Positions 25,268 to 34,998 of a DNA stretch of 64,000 nucleotides are shown piece after piece. How positions within the stretch are numbered: position 1 is the first letter of the stretch; every line of letters begins with the position of its first letter. The DNA lies in assembly GCA_937930635.1 (NCBI GenBank), contig CALHCF010000007.1, positions 248,001 to 312,000 of the forward strand. Direction: 5' to 3'. A program made the translations under genes and the position numbers. This DNA comes from an uncultured Rhizobiaceae group bacterium. GTDB taxonomy: Bacteria; Pseudomonadota; Alphaproteobacteria; Rhizobiales; Rhizobiaceae. The notes beneath the pieces were generated by a model, which was not told the origin of the DNA, did no database searches, and saw only the letters and a program-made list of their open reading frames with translations.

Positions 25268-27688
25268 TCAGGCAGCCTTGTTTGACTTCAACTTTGCGGG
25301 AGCAGCTTTGCCGGTTAGTTCGGGAATATCTTCAAGCGGAAGTGGCTTGGAAATAATATAGCCCTGCATTTCATCGCACCCCTCGTCCCGGGTAATCTGG
25401 AGCTGTTCCTCGCTTTCGATACCCTCAGCAGTGGTCTTGATACCCAGGTTGCTGGCCAGTCCGAGGATCGAGCGAACAATCGAGAGATCTTCTTTGGATT
25501 TCTCCGCTGACTGCATAAAGCTCTTGTCGATCTTCACCTTGTCAAACGGAAAACGCACCAGATAGGAGAGCGATGAGTAACCGGTGCCAAAATCATCCAG
25601 CGCAATCATGACGCCGAGTTTTCTCAGTTCTTCAAACAGCTTACGTGTCCGTTCAGGATTTTCGATCAAAACCGATTCAGTGACCTCAAGTTCAAGCCGC
25701 TCAGGAGGCAGGCCTGTCTCGTTGAGTATCTCCATAACCTGCATAAGCAGGCGCTGGCTCATAACCTGTCTAGCAGAAACATTGACCGCAACGCGATGCG
25801 GCTTCTTCCAGGACGCGGCATCCCTGCACGCGGTTTTCAACACCCAGTGCCCGATATCCGTAATCAGCCCTGTCTCTTCCGCCAACTCGATAAAGACGTC
25901 CGGCAACAACTGACCGCGTGTCGGGTGGTTCCAGCGAAGCAGGGCCTCATAGCTTTCAACCTTGCCGGAAGAAACAACAGCAAGCGGTTGATAGTGCAAT
26001 TCGAACTGTTTCAGGCGCAAAGCATTGCGCAGGTCCAGCTCAAGCGTGCGACGCTCCAAAAGGGCCTTGTCCATTCCACGCCGAAATACTTTATGAGTGC
26101 GCCCACCCTGCTCCTTGGCCCGGTGGAGAGCTAAATCAGCATTACGCAGAAGGCTTTCTGATTCCACCGGCGCTTCCCGCGCAAAGGCCACACCAACGCT
26201 TGCCCCGAGGGAAACCGTGTGTCCGTTTATGAGGAAGGGTCGGTCCAACTGGGCCAACAATCCTTCGGCAAGAATTTCGCTCTCCTGACTCGTGTTGCCC
26301 GAGACATGAAGAATTGCAAATTCATCGCCGCCAAATCGGGCAATGGTATCATCCGTCCCCAAACTGGACTGAAGTCGGCTGGCAATCTCACGCAAGAGCG
26401 AATCCCCCAGCGAATGCCCAAGACTGTCATTGACTGCTTTAAAGTTGTCGAGGTCGAGATACATACAGGCAAACAACGCGGCGGAATCCTCGTCAACCAC
26501 TTTCTGATCCGCCATCTGCTTGTTGAAGTCGGAACAGGCTGCATCCAGTTTTTCGTAAAAATGGTTGCGGTTCGCCAGACCGGTAATCTGATCATACCGG
26601 GCCATGTTCGTGAGGCGGTCCTGAGCATTCTTGGAATCGTTCACATCCGACATGGTGCCCCGAAATCCAGAGAATTCACCATCTGCGTCTGTCGTTGGCT
26701 TGCCTGTCACGGTCCACCAGCGCGGCCCAAGGTTGCTGTCAATCTGCACGATATGGTCGCGAATGACATTGGCAATCATCAGTTTCTTGGCAAGAGGCAT
26801 GCTGACCAACTCACTCGAGCCCTTGGCCTGAGGCAGTGACACAAACTCAAACAATAGCCGCCCAACAAGCTCTTCCCGGCTTTTGCCCAGGCTTTCACAA
26901 AAACGGTCTGACGGATCGATGATTGCTCCAAACCGATCTGTTTGCCACATCCAGTCACTGGAAGAATCTTCAAAATCTTTCAGCAACACACCGATTGTAG
27001 CTCTTTGTTCCTGTAACTGATAGGCGTCAACAAAGCGCCCCACAAACCCCGCACCCCAATCTGCTGATGCACGAGACAAGGCAACCAGGTAGGCCGCCAG
27101 CGCGACGCTACAAAGCTGGATCACCGTATTGCCCGATACCAGCATGGCAGTCGAAGCACCGATACCGATTATCACGCAATAAACGCGTGCTGCAGCAGGA
27201 ATAATTGCTAACGCAAGCGTACCACCACCAATCATCCCCGAACCAATACAGGTGAGCAGCACTTTCTGCGCCACTGTGGCGTCTCTGAAAAACAACGGCA
27301 AAAAGGTCGCCCAGATCAGGGCAATAATCGAGCCATTGATAATAACCTGACGGGTACTCCTGCGCGGCTTGATCGGGTCATCAACACGAAACCGAAAACC
27401 AATTCCCGCAAAGGCCACGAATATGACACTCAGTGACATACCAGCCCAGCCAAAGAGCAGATAGCTGTTTGTTGTTCCGTAAAAACCAGCGATGGCAACA
27501 AAGATGCAGATGGTGTTGGCCAACAAGGTCAACGGCGTCATCTTCTTGACGTCATGGATTTGCTGCCCCCGGATTTCACAGGCAAGCGCATCGTTTTTGA
27601 CTTGGTCACGAATAGGGTCCGGCAGTATGAAACTGCGGATTGCGTTAGTCAGGCGCGCGATCTCGGCGTCTTCTTCGCTCGGTCTCAT
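25268..27688 (-). CDS. Membrane GGDEF-EAL c-di-GMP enzyme with PAS domain
   Basis: About 806 residues from ATG 27688 (GGGA eight bases upstream). Several membrane segments occupy about residues 60-220, followed by a PAS region (FEDSSSDWMWQTDRFGAIID). Next is a GGDEF domain with the intact motif RFGGDEFAIL and no RxxD inhibitory site just before it. Last is an EAL domain with YEALLRWNHP, LDDFGTGYSSLSYL and VKIDKSFM. Both catalytic motifs look intact, so synthesis, breakdown or a switch between them is possible. It likely links an envelope signal to biofilm or polysaccharide output, in keeping with the exopolysaccharide locus 10 kb away, but no direct link is seen. Confidence 0.93.
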   Translation of the reverse strand: MRPSEEDAEIARLTNAIRSFILPDPIRDQVKNDALACEIRGQQIHDVKKMTPLTLLANTICIFVAIAGFYGTTNSYLLFGWAGMSLSVIFVAFAGIGFRFRVDDPIKPRRSTRQVIINGSIIALIWATFLPLFFRDATVAQKVLLTCIGSGMIGGGTLALAIIPAAARVYCVIIGIGASTAMLVSGNTVIQLCSVALAAYLVALSRASADWGAGFVGRFVDAYQLQEQRATIGVLLKDFEDSSSDWMWQTDRFGAIIDPSDRFCESLGKSREELVGRLLFEFVSLPQAKGSSELVSMPLAKKLMIANVIRDHIVQIDSNLGPRWWTVTGKPTTDADGEFSGFRGTMSDVNDSKNAQDRLTNMARYDQITGLANRNHFYEKLDAACSDFNKQMADQKVVDEDSAALFACMYLDLDNFKAVNDSLGHSLGDSLLREIASRLQSSLGTDDTIARFGGDEFAILHVSGNTSQESEILAEGLLAQLDRPFLINGHTVSLGASVGVAFAREAPVESESLLRNADLALHRAKEQGGRTHKVFRRGMDKALLERRTLELDLRNALRLKQFELHYQPLAVVSSGKVESYEALLRWNHPTRGQLLPDVFIELAEETGLITDIGHWVLKTACRDAASWKKPHRVAVNVSARQVMSQRLLMQVMEILNETGLPPERLELEVTESVLIENPERTRKLFEELRKLGVMIALDDFGTGYSSLSYLVRFPFDKVKIDKSFMQSAEKSKEDLSIVRSILGLASNLGIKTTAEGIESEEQLQITRDEGCDEMQGYIISKPLPLEDIPELTGKAAPAKLKSNKAA

Positions 27689-27796
27689 ATACAAATTCCC
27701 ATCAGCCTTGGGCGAAAGGCCGTTATTTTCAGGGAATTTATGTTTCGAACCTTATCAATTCATGAAGGTCGAATTAGTGGTGACTTTACAATAAGA

Positions 27797-30310
27797 TCAC
27801 CCGTCTGCACGGAGTCGGTCATTGCCGGGGTCAAAGGGACTCTCTTCCACCACCACCGCCTTGTAGAGTTTGCCAAGAATCTTGATATCGAGAATTTCAC
27901 CAATCGCCTCATTGCCCGGCTTGACCATGGCCAGAGCCAGCGATTTGCCAATCCGGTAACCAAAGCCTCCATGTGTGGCGCGGCCCACAAGGTCGCCGGC
28001 CCTGTAGATTGCCTCTGATCCGCGGGCATCGGCATCGGTCACCCCCTCAACCTGCAATGTGACAAACTTCCATTCTTCTCCTGCAGCATGGCGCTCCATC
28101 AGCGCCTCTTTACCGATGAAGTCCTTGTCCAGTTTAATAAACCGGTCGAGCGCCGACTCATAAGCCGAATATTCAATTGAGAGTTCACGCGGGATTAGCC
28201 GATAGGATTTCTCGATTGCCATGGCTGTCATTGCCCGAATGCCAAAGGGTTTGATCCCAAACTCGGCCCCCGCCTCCATCACAAGGTCCCAGATCGTATT
28301 TTGTTGCTCGATTGGGTGATGAAGTTCCCAACCAAGTTCACCAACAAAATTCACACGAATGGCATGAGCGTTGGCTGTGCCAACGGAAATCTGCTGGCCA
28401 GAGAGCCAGGGAAAACTCTTGTTATCGAGCGGCGCCTTTGTCAGTTTCGACAGAACTTTGCGTGCATTGGGGCCAGCCAGAACCAGAACGCCCCATTGTG
28501 TCGTCATGGGCGACATGCGAACCGAACCGTCGTCGGGAAGCAACCTCATCAAGACATCATGGTCGTGTGTCTCGTAGGCTCCAGCAGAAACCAGATAGAA
28601 GCCGGACGGTTGGCGGTAGACTGTAAATTCACTTTTCACACCACCTCGTTGGGTCAGGACGTGGCAAAGCGCGATACGGCCATTTTTCGCAGGAACCCGG
28701 TTGGCAAAAATATGGTTCAACCAGTCTTCCGCTCCCGGGCCACTGATCCAGCATTTTGCAAAAGCCGACATATCAAGCAGGCCACAGGACTGCGTAACAG
28801 CCTTAACTTCATTGCCGACATGCTCAAAATAGTTGGACCGGCGAAACGACCACTTCTCCCGTATGCGCCCGGTGTGGTCCGCAGGTGCATGATTTTCATT
28901 GACCAGCACATCGGCGCCAACACCACGTTCCTCCTGTGGCAATTCATAACCGTCAGGCGCATACCAGTTGGCACGCTCCCAGCCATACACACTGCCAAAC
29001 ACGCCACCAAGTGCCTTTTGGCGTTCAAAAGACGGTGTGGTCTTCAAGGGACGCGCCGCTGGCCGCTCCTCGTCGGGGTAGTGAAGCGTGAAGACATTTG
29101 CGTAAGCCTCCTCATTCTTTTCAATCAGATAACCTTCGGTCGCATACCCGCCATAGCGGCGCGGATCGACACCCATCATATCAATCGTGGGCTCCCCATC
29201 GACAATCCATTCAGCCAATTGCCACCCTGCCCCTCCAGCAGCCGTAATGCCAAAGGAATGACCCTCATTGAGCCAGAACCCCTTGAGACCCGGTGCCGGA
29301 CCGATTATGGGATTGCCATCCGGGGTATAGGCGATGGCACCATTATAGACCTTCTTGATACCGGCCTCTCCAAAATAGGGAACCCGCTCCACCGCCGTCT
29401 CAATATGCGGCATCAACCGTTCAAGGTCTTCCTGAAAAAGCTCATACTCGCTGTCATCAGCGGGACCATCAACATAGCAGCACGGCGCGCCTTTCTCGTA
29501 AGGCCCCAGGATCAGACCGCCAGCTTCCTCACGCATATACCATGCACTGTCGCTTTCACGCAGCACACAAAGCTCCGCGCCGCCCTCCGCACGGAATTTC
29601 TGAATCTCCGGATGCGCCTCTGTCACGATATATTGGTGCTGCACCGGGATAACAGGAACGTTCAGTCCCACCAAGGCACCGGTTTTGCGGGCAAAATTCC
29701 CCGAACATGAAATGACGTGGTCGCATTCAATGTTGCCCTGATCCGTCTCAACCAGCCACGTGCCATTGGTTTGTTGCTGAATGCCGGTGACACTGGTGTT
29801 TCGATGAATTTTTGCCCCGCGGTCACGGGCTGCCTTTGCCAAGGCCTGCGTGAGGTCGGCGGGCTGGATATACCCGTCATCGGGGTGCTGAATACCTCCC
29901 AGCAGCCCATCAGTATTTACGTATGGCCATTTCTCCCTGATTTCCTCAGGCGTGATCGCACGAACATCAATCCCGATGGTTTCGGCAACACCCATGTAAT
30001 ATTCATACTCATCCCAACGGTCCTTCGAACGAGCAAGCCGCACATTGGAAACCTGACGAAACCCCGTATCCATCCCGGTCTCTTCGGCAAGCTCCTGATA
30101 GAACCGCACGGAATATTTGTGCACCTGCCCAACAGAATAGGACATGTTGAACAAAGGAAGCAGGCCGGCCGCATGCCAGGTGGAGCCGGAGGTCAGTTCT
30201 TTGCGCTCCAACAGGATGGAATCGGTCCATCCCTTTTTGGCCAGATGATACAGCGTCGAAACACCGACCACGCCGCCACCGATAACCACCGCACGCGCCT
30301 TGTTTTCCAT
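27797..30310 (-). CDS. Dimethylglycine dehydrogenase-like FAD/GcvT-domain oxidoreductase
   Basis: About 837 residues from ATG 30310 (GGGGA nine bases upstream). The N-terminal DAO-type FAD domain has VVIGGGVVGVSTLYHLAKKG and STWHAAGL, whose His46 is the expected covalent FAD site. A GcvT-like folate-binding half follows, with ANRVPAKNGRIALCHVLTQ and LVLAGPNARKVLSKLTK, and a C-terminal barrel GGFGYRIGKSLALAMV. Such enzymes oxidatively demethylate dimethylglycine or sarcosine and hand the carbon to THF as methylene-THF. It would take over after the first methyl group is removed from glycine betaine. Dimethylglycine versus sarcosine specificity cannot be read from the sequence. Confidence 0.9.
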   Translation of the reverse strand: MENKARAVVIGGGVVGVSTLYHLAKKGWTDSILLERKELTSGSTWHAAGLLPLFNMSYSVGQVHKYSVRFYQELAEETGMDTGFRQVSNVRLARSKDRWDEYEYYMGVAETIGIDVRAITPEEIREKWPYVNTDGLLGGIQHPDDGYIQPADLTQALAKAARDRGAKIHRNTSVTGIQQQTNGTWLVETDQGNIECDHVISCSGNFARKTGALVGLNVPVIPVQHQYIVTEAHPEIQKFRAEGGAELCVLRESDSAWYMREEAGGLILGPYEKGAPCCYVDGPADDSEYELFQEDLERLMPHIETAVERVPYFGEAGIKKVYNGAIAYTPDGNPIIGPAPGLKGFWLNEGHSFGITAAGGAGWQLAEWIVDGEPTIDMMGVDPRRYGGYATEGYLIEKNEEAYANVFTLHYPDEERPAARPLKTTPSFERQKALGGVFGSVYGWERANWYAPDGYELPQEERGVGADVLVNENHAPADHTGRIREKWSFRRSNYFEHVGNEVKAVTQSCGLLDMSAFAKCWISGPGAEDWLNHIFANRVPAKNGRIALCHVLTQRGGVKSEFTVYRQPSGFYLVSAGAYETHDHDVLMRLLPDDGSVRMSPMTTQWGVLVLAGPNARKVLSKLTKAPLDNKSFPWLSGQQISVGTANAHAIRVNFVGELGWELHHPIEQQNTIWDLVMEAGAEFGIKPFGIRAMTAMAIEKSYRLIPRELSIEYSAYESALDRFIKLDKDFIGKEALMERHAAGEEWKFVTLQVEGVTDADARGSEAIYRAGDLVGRATHGGFGYRIGKSLALAMVKPGNEAIGEILDIKILGKLYKAVVVEESPFDPGNDRLRADG

Positions 30311-30568
30311 CGTACAATTCCCCAGAAGCCTTGATTGCCCAGGCACAGCACCGGAACAAATTTCTAAAACAATAAACCTATGCGCAACAGACGCCACCAC
30401 TCCGTTTGCGACATCGGCAAATATGGCCGCGACGGCACTTTCGATGCAACCGCAACCAATGCGAGAACCTTCTGGTAACCAAACCCGTATTTAATTGGAG
30501 CTTTCAACACTATCTGAAGCTTCCCCGGACATCTTGCTCACGGGACTATTTGCGTCATTGGGGACACA

Positions 30569-32041
30569 ATGGATATCGCAGTAAAGCCGCAAGAGTCGAA
30601 GGACGGCGAAACCCTGCCGCCGCTTTGCGTTGACATGGATGGTACGCTTCTGCGCACCGACATGTTGCACGAAGCTGTCTTTCTCTTATTGCGCCTGGAC
30701 CTGTTGTACATTTTTTACCTCCCTTTCTGGTTGTTGAAAGGCAAGGCCAATCTCAAGGCCGAGATCGCACGTCGCGTTGCACCCAACGTCGAAAACCTGC
30801 CCTACAACAAGACGCTTCTGGATTGGCTGCTGAGTGAAAAGGTCAGGGGCCGCAAGCTTGTTCTGGCCACCGCATCGCATCGCGATTATGCACAGGCGGT
30901 GGCAGAGCGGGTCGGACTTTTCGACAGCGTTGAAGCCAGCGACGACACCACGAATTTGTCGGACGCAAAAAAGGCAGAACGTCTTGTGCATTTGTTTGGC
31001 GAGAATGGCTTTGACTATGTCGGCAATTCTCGCGCCGATATTCCCGTTTGGGACAGAGCCAACCGCGCCATCATTGTTGGCAACGAAGTCTCAGCCCTGA
31101 ACTATCTGGGAAACGAACACGCTGAACGCCTCGAAGAACCCACGGCACAAATGCCGATGTGGAAAGTCTGGTTAAAAGCCATTCGCATCCACCAATGGCT
31201 CAAAAACCTTTTGCTGTTTGTTCCGGTTCTGCTGGCTGCTCGCCACTTTGATTTTTCGCTGCTGATACCGTTAGGGATGGCATTCTTTACTTTCAGCCTT
31301 TGTGCATCCAGCGTTTATCTGCTCAATGATCTCATTGACATTGATGTTGACCGTAACCACTCCTCAAAACGCAACAGGCCCATCGCGGCAGGTAAAATTC
31401 CTGCATCACGCGCTCTTATCGTTTCAGCGATCTTTCTGGTTGCGGCCTTTACGCTGAGCCTGGCTCTCCTACCACAGTTTTTCACGCTTATTCTGGCGGT
31501 CTACTACTCCACCACCTGCGTCTATTCATTTTATCTCAAACGCAAACTTCTGGTGGATGTCCTCACCCTGGCGGGGCTTTTCACCATCCGGGTTGTGGCT
31601 GGATCAGCCGCCATACAAGGGGGAGTTTCCACGTGGCTGCTGGCTTTTTGCCTGTTCTTCTTCCTCAGCCTCGCACTGGTAAAGCGTTTCATTGAACTCA
31701 ACACGCAGGAAGGCCAGGAAGAAGGCAAGAAATCGGGCGGACGGGGCTATCATCCCGGCGATCTGGAAACACTGGCACAAAGTGGCATTGCCTCGGGTTT
31801 TGCAGCAATTGTGGTTCTCGCGCTCTTTATTGAATCGCCAGAGGTCACAACAAACTTCCCTCGCCCCGAAGCGATCTGGCTGCTTCTGCCACTGGTTCTT
31901 TACCTGATCCTCCGCATCTGGATTCTGGCGCGCCGCAAACAGGTGCAGGATGACCCTGTAATCTTTTTGATGACCGATTGGCGCAGCCAGATCATGATTG
32001 GAGCTGGTGCGACACTTCTGCTCGGTTCACAGGCCTTTTGA
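30569..32041 (+). CDS. HAD phosphatase-UbiA prenyltransferase fusion
   Basis: A 490-residue two-domain protein. The N-terminal HAD domain (about 1-190) has VDMDGTLLRTDML and YVGNSRADIPVWDRA. The C-terminal UbiA-type membrane prenyltransferase (about 200-490) has NDLIDIDVDRNHSSKRNRP and YSFYLKRKLLVDVLTLAGL with the two Asp-rich motifs. Related UbiA proteins make decaprenyl-phosphoryl-5-phosphoribose in mycobacteria, where a separate phosphatase removes the 5-phosphate; here both steps could be in one chain. First gene of an operon in which the next gene is DprE1-like. A ubiquinone-type role is unlikely given the HAD fusion and context. The 258-base upstream intergenic region shows no other recognisable element. 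Confidence 0.88.
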   Translation: MDIAVKPQESKDGETLPPLCVDMDGTLLRTDMLHEAVFLLLRLDLLYIFYLPFWLLKGKANLKAEIARRVAPNVENLPYNKTLLDWLLSEKVRGRKLVLATASHRDYAQAVAERVGLFDSVEASDDTTNLSDAKKAERLVHLFGENGFDYVGNSRADIPVWDRANRAIIVGNEVSALNYLGNEHAERLEEPTAQMPMWKVWLKAIRIHQWLKNLLLFVPVLLAARHFDFSLLIPLGMAFFTFSLCASSVYLLNDLIDIDVDRNHSSKRNRPIAAGKIPASRALIVSAIFLVAAFTLSLALLPQFFTLILAVYYSTTCVYSFYLKRKLLVDVLTLAGLFTIRVVAGSAAIQGGVSTWLLAFCLFFFLSLALVKRFIELNTQEGQEEGKKSGGRGYHPGDLETLAQSGIASGFAAIVVLALFIESPEVTTNFPRPEAIWLLLPLVLYLILRIWILARRKQVQDDPVIFLMTDWRSQIMIGAGATLLLGSQAF

Positions 32042-32043
32042 GG

Positions 32044-33486
32044 ATGGAAAAGGCCAGAACCACGAACAGCTGGGGACGCCTGGACAACCGGGAACGCACC
32101 ATTTCACCTTATCAGGACTCAGAAAGCCTGACGGCAGGGCAAAGCCAGCTTCCATTCGGCAACGGCCGTTCTTACGGTGACAGCTGTCACAATGACGGCG
32201 GAACACTGATTGAAAATCGCCATCGAAGCCAAATTCTGGATTTTGACATTCAAAAGGGTGTTTTGCGCGCGCAATCTGGAATCCTGTTCAGCGATTTACT
32301 GCAGTTCCTGGAACCAACTGGCTGGTTCCCTCCCGTGGTTCCCGGCACGAAATTTATTACTCTTGCAGGCGCCATCGCCAACGACATCCACGGCAAAAAC
32401 CATGGACATGCAGGAACGTTTGGATGTCATGTCAACGCATTTGGGCTGGTTCGCGAAGGAGAGGAAATCACATGCTCCTCAACGGAGAACACCAGCCTGT
32501 TTCAAGCAACAATAGCGGGCATGGGGCTGACAGGTTTCATCACATGGGCCGAAATCAGGCTTCTCAAAGTGCCCTCACACCATGTTCAGGAAACCAAACG
32601 CAGTTTCACATCTTTCAATGAATTCAAAGAGCTGGAGCGCGAAACTGAATCAAGATCGGAATATTCCGTCGCCTGGGTCGATTCATTGGCAACCGGCAAA
32701 CAGGCTGGTCGGGGAATTCTGATATCAGGTATTCACTGCAACTCGCAGCGATACATCCATTACGGCGTGCCAAAGATGAGCGTACCGTTCACACCGCCAG
32801 TGCCCCTGGTCAGCGGACTGCCTCTCAAACTGTTCAACAAACTCTATTACCACCGCGGTACCGCCCGTTCGACGCCGGGCATCGTAGAGCCAGACCCGTT
32901 TTTCTTTCCTCTGGATGCAATTGGAAACTGGAACAGGCTGTATGGGCCGGGAGGATTGTTTCAACATCAAAGCGCCCTGCCCCTGAACACCGCAGACGAC
33001 GCTATCGCGGCTCTCGTTCGGGCCAGTCAGCTCGCCCAGCAGGGTTCATTTTTGACGGTTCTGAAACGCTTTGGAAACGTGCCGTCACCGGGACTGCTTT
33101 CCTTTCCAATGCCCGGATACACATTGACACTCGACTTTCCCAACAAGGGAGAAAAGACCTTGCGTCTTTTGCAACAGCTCGACGAAATAACGCTGCAGGC
33201 CGGTGGGCGCATCAATCCCTATAAGGACGGGCGCATGAGCGCCCAGACCTTTCAGTGCGCCTTTCCGCAATGGCGGGATCTGGAAGCCCTGCGCGATCCA
33301 TCAATGATGTCGAATTTCTGGCGGCGTGTAACCGCGTCGGTCAAATCAAGCGCACCACCTCTTTATTCCCAGCCCGACACGGTTAACCAAGTCTCTAAAC
33401 CCAGCCTTCATGGAGTTGAAATAGACTCGCGCGCACCGGTCGGTAAGACGCCCCCTGTTTCCAGTGCCCGGACACAAAACACATGA
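32044..33486 (+). CDS. DprE1-like FAD-dependent oxidase
   Basis: A 480-residue protein from ATG 32044, two bases after the preceding stop. The FAD-binding domain shows GNGRSYGDSCHNDGGTLIEN, PVVPGTKFITLAGAIANDIHGKN and the substrate-domain landmark FFFPLDAIGNWNRLYGPGG. These resemble decaprenylphosphoryl-beta-D-ribose 2-oxidase (DprE1), which starts epimerisation of the lipid-linked ribose to arabinose. An aldonolactone oxidase is the alternative within the same superfamily, but the UbiA partner upstream favours a polyprenyl-phosphate sugar. The last codons overlap the next gene by ATGA. Confidence 0.87.
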   Translation: MEKARTTNSWGRLDNRERTISPYQDSESLTAGQSQLPFGNGRSYGDSCHNDGGTLIENRHRSQILDFDIQKGVLRAQSGILFSDLLQFLEPTGWFPPVVPGTKFITLAGAIANDIHGKNHGHAGTFGCHVNAFGLVREGEEITCSSTENTSLFQATIAGMGLTGFITWAEIRLLKVPSHHVQETKRSFTSFNEFKELERETESRSEYSVAWVDSLATGKQAGRGILISGIHCNSQRYIHYGVPKMSVPFTPPVPLVSGLPLKLFNKLYYHRGTARSTPGIVEPDPFFFPLDAIGNWNRLYGPGGLFQHQSALPLNTADDAIAALVRASQLAQQGSFLTVLKRFGNVPSPGLLSFPMPGYTLTLDFPNKGEKTLRLLQQLDEITLQAGGRINPYKDGRMSAQTFQCAFPQWRDLEALRDPSMMSNFWRRVTASVKSSAPPLYSQPDTVNQVSKPSLHGVEIDSRAPVGKTPPVSSARTQNT

Positions 33487-33938
33487 CTTATCTGCCGTTC
33501 ATTCTGTTTACGGTATTTACCAATGCCGCCGCCCAGATCATGCTCAAACAGGGCATGATTACACTCGGCCCCGTTGGCAATGACGGCCCCACCACGGCGC
33601 TGTCCCTGATCACGATGCTGTTTAAGGTGGTGTTTCACCCCTGGGTTTTTGCCGGTCTGTGCACATTTGTCATCTCCATGGCGTCTCACCTGTATGTCCT
33701 CTCCAAAGTGGAACTTTCGTTTGCCTATCCGTTTCTCAGCCTGGCCTATGTGGTCGTTGCTGTGACGGCCTGGCTGCTGTTTTCAGAAGATCTGAATCCA
33801 TGGCGGCTGGCCGGAATTGCCCTGATTTGCATCGGCACGGTTCTGATTGCCCAAGGTGGGTCAGCGGAGAGCGCTCCAGGTCAAAATAATACAGCAGCAA
33901 CCTCCCCCGGGGCTGAAGCAAAGAAGGAAAGCGTCTGA
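33483..33938 (+). CDS. Small EamA/SMR-type transporter, ArnE-like flippase candidate
   Basis: A 151-residue membrane protein with four hydrophobic segments (YLPFILFTVFTNAAAQIMLKQG, FHPWVFAGLCTFVISM, AYPFLSLAYVVVAVTAWLLF, WRLAGIALICIGTVLIAQG) and a polar Ala/Glu-rich tail of about 25 residues. The layout is that of small multidrug-resistance-like proteins such as ArnE/ArnF, which flip polyprenyl-phosphate aminoarabinose. Overlapping stop/start codons couple it to the DprE1-like gene upstream and the SDR gene downstream, so a lipid-linked sugar is the obvious cargo. That assignment is inference. Confidence 0.83.
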   Translation: MTYLPFILFTVFTNAAAQIMLKQGMITLGPVGNDGPTTALSLITMLFKVVFHPWVFAGLCTFVISMASHLYVLSKVELSFAYPFLSLAYVVVAVTAWLLFSEDLNPWRLAGIALICIGTVLIAQGGSAESAPGQNNTAATSPGAEAKKESV

Positions 33939-34954
33939 TGAAGCATATTCTATTTGGCGGTGATGGTTTTGTTGGCCGCGTGCTGGCGGCGAAACTTGCC
34001 AATGAAGGTGAAACCGTGATCGTGGCGGATATCAACCAGGGCGCGTGCGCGCATTACGCAAAATGCGAGTGGGTGCACCTGGACGTTACCCAGAAAACCG
34101 ATTTCGGGAAAATTGATATCGCTGCGGAAGATGCAGTCTACAACCTGTCGGCCAAGATGCTGTCGCCCATCGTTACACGGGCCGAACGGCACGATTTTTT
34201 CTGGCCCGTCAACTACTACGGGACGCTGAACATCCTCGAAGCAATGGAAAAGGCCGGTGCCACCAATCTCGTCCATTTCACCACCGACATGATCTACGGG
34301 CACACCAAAACGGTGCCCATGTATGAAGACCATCCGGTTCACCCCCTGGGCGAATATGGCGAGAGCAAGCTGGAAACCGAAAACCTTTCTGCCAAATGGC
34401 GCGCTGAGAAGGGGTTCAACATCTCCCTTTTCCGCCCCCGCCTCATCATCGGCCCCGGCCGTTTGGGAATTTTGGAAAAACTGTTCAAGCTCGTCGACCA
34501 TCACCTCCCAGTGCCCATGATCGGGTCTGGAAAAAACCCCTATCAGTTCATTTCAGTTTTCGACTGTGCAGATGCTGCCTATCTTGCCTGGAAGGTCGGT
34601 TTTCCAAACGAGGCTTACAATCTGGGTTCAAAAAACCCACCCTCCGTGCGCAAGCTTTTGGGGCGCCTCATTGAAGAAGCGGGAAGCAAGTCAATCCTGA
34701 TCCCAACCCCGGGATGGGCTGTCAAACGAACACTCGATCTGCTTGATCTGATAAACTTTCCAATCATGGATCCCGAACAATACCTGATTGCCGACGAGGA
34801 GTGCCTTCTCGACTGTTCAAAGGCTGAACGGGAGTTGGGCTGGCAGGCGCGGTATAGCGATGATGATATGCTGGTGGCGGCCTATCGCGAATATCGCCAG
34901 AAAATTGATGGCGAGAAAGCCAGCGACACCAATAGCCTGAAAAAGGCAGCCTGA
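33938..34954 (+). CDS. NAD-dependent epimerase/dehydratase (extended SDR)
   Basis: A 338-residue extended short-chain dehydrogenase with the dinucleotide motif FGGDGFVGRVLAAKLA, NYYGTLNILEAMEKAG and the catalytic pair in LGEYGESKLETE (Tyr-Lys). A Ser/Thr is present in FTTDMIYGH. It likely modifies a sugar nucleotide or, given the coupling, reduces the keto sugar produced by the DprE1-like oxidase; DprE2 of mycobacteria is a shorter SDR, so this would be a different solution. The start ATG overlaps the preceding TGA. Confidence 0.85.
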   Translation: MKHILFGGDGFVGRVLAAKLANEGETVIVADINQGACAHYAKCEWVHLDVTQKTDFGKIDIAAEDAVYNLSAKMLSPIVTRAERHDFFWPVNYYGTLNILEAMEKAGATNLVHFTTDMIYGHTKTVPMYEDHPVHPLGEYGESKLETENLSAKWRAEKGFNISLFRPRLIIGPGRLGILEKLFKLVDHHLPVPMIGSGKNPYQFISVFDCADAAYLAWKVGFPNEAYNLGSKNPPSVRKLLGRLIEEAGSKSILIPTPGWAVKRTLDLLDLINFPIMDPEQYLIADEECLLDCSKAERELGWQARYSDDDMLVAAYREYRQKIDGEKASDTNSLKKAA

Positions 34955-34998
34955 CTTCAAGTCTACTCGCTTGAATCAGCCTCTTAAGGAAAACTGTA

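Noticed and set aside
28301-29710. Plus-strand 469-codon frame opposite the dimethylglycine dehydrogenase-like gene
   Set aside because: Long antisense frames arise by chance in GC-rich genes; the minus-strand product has clear FAD and GcvT motifs along its whole length.
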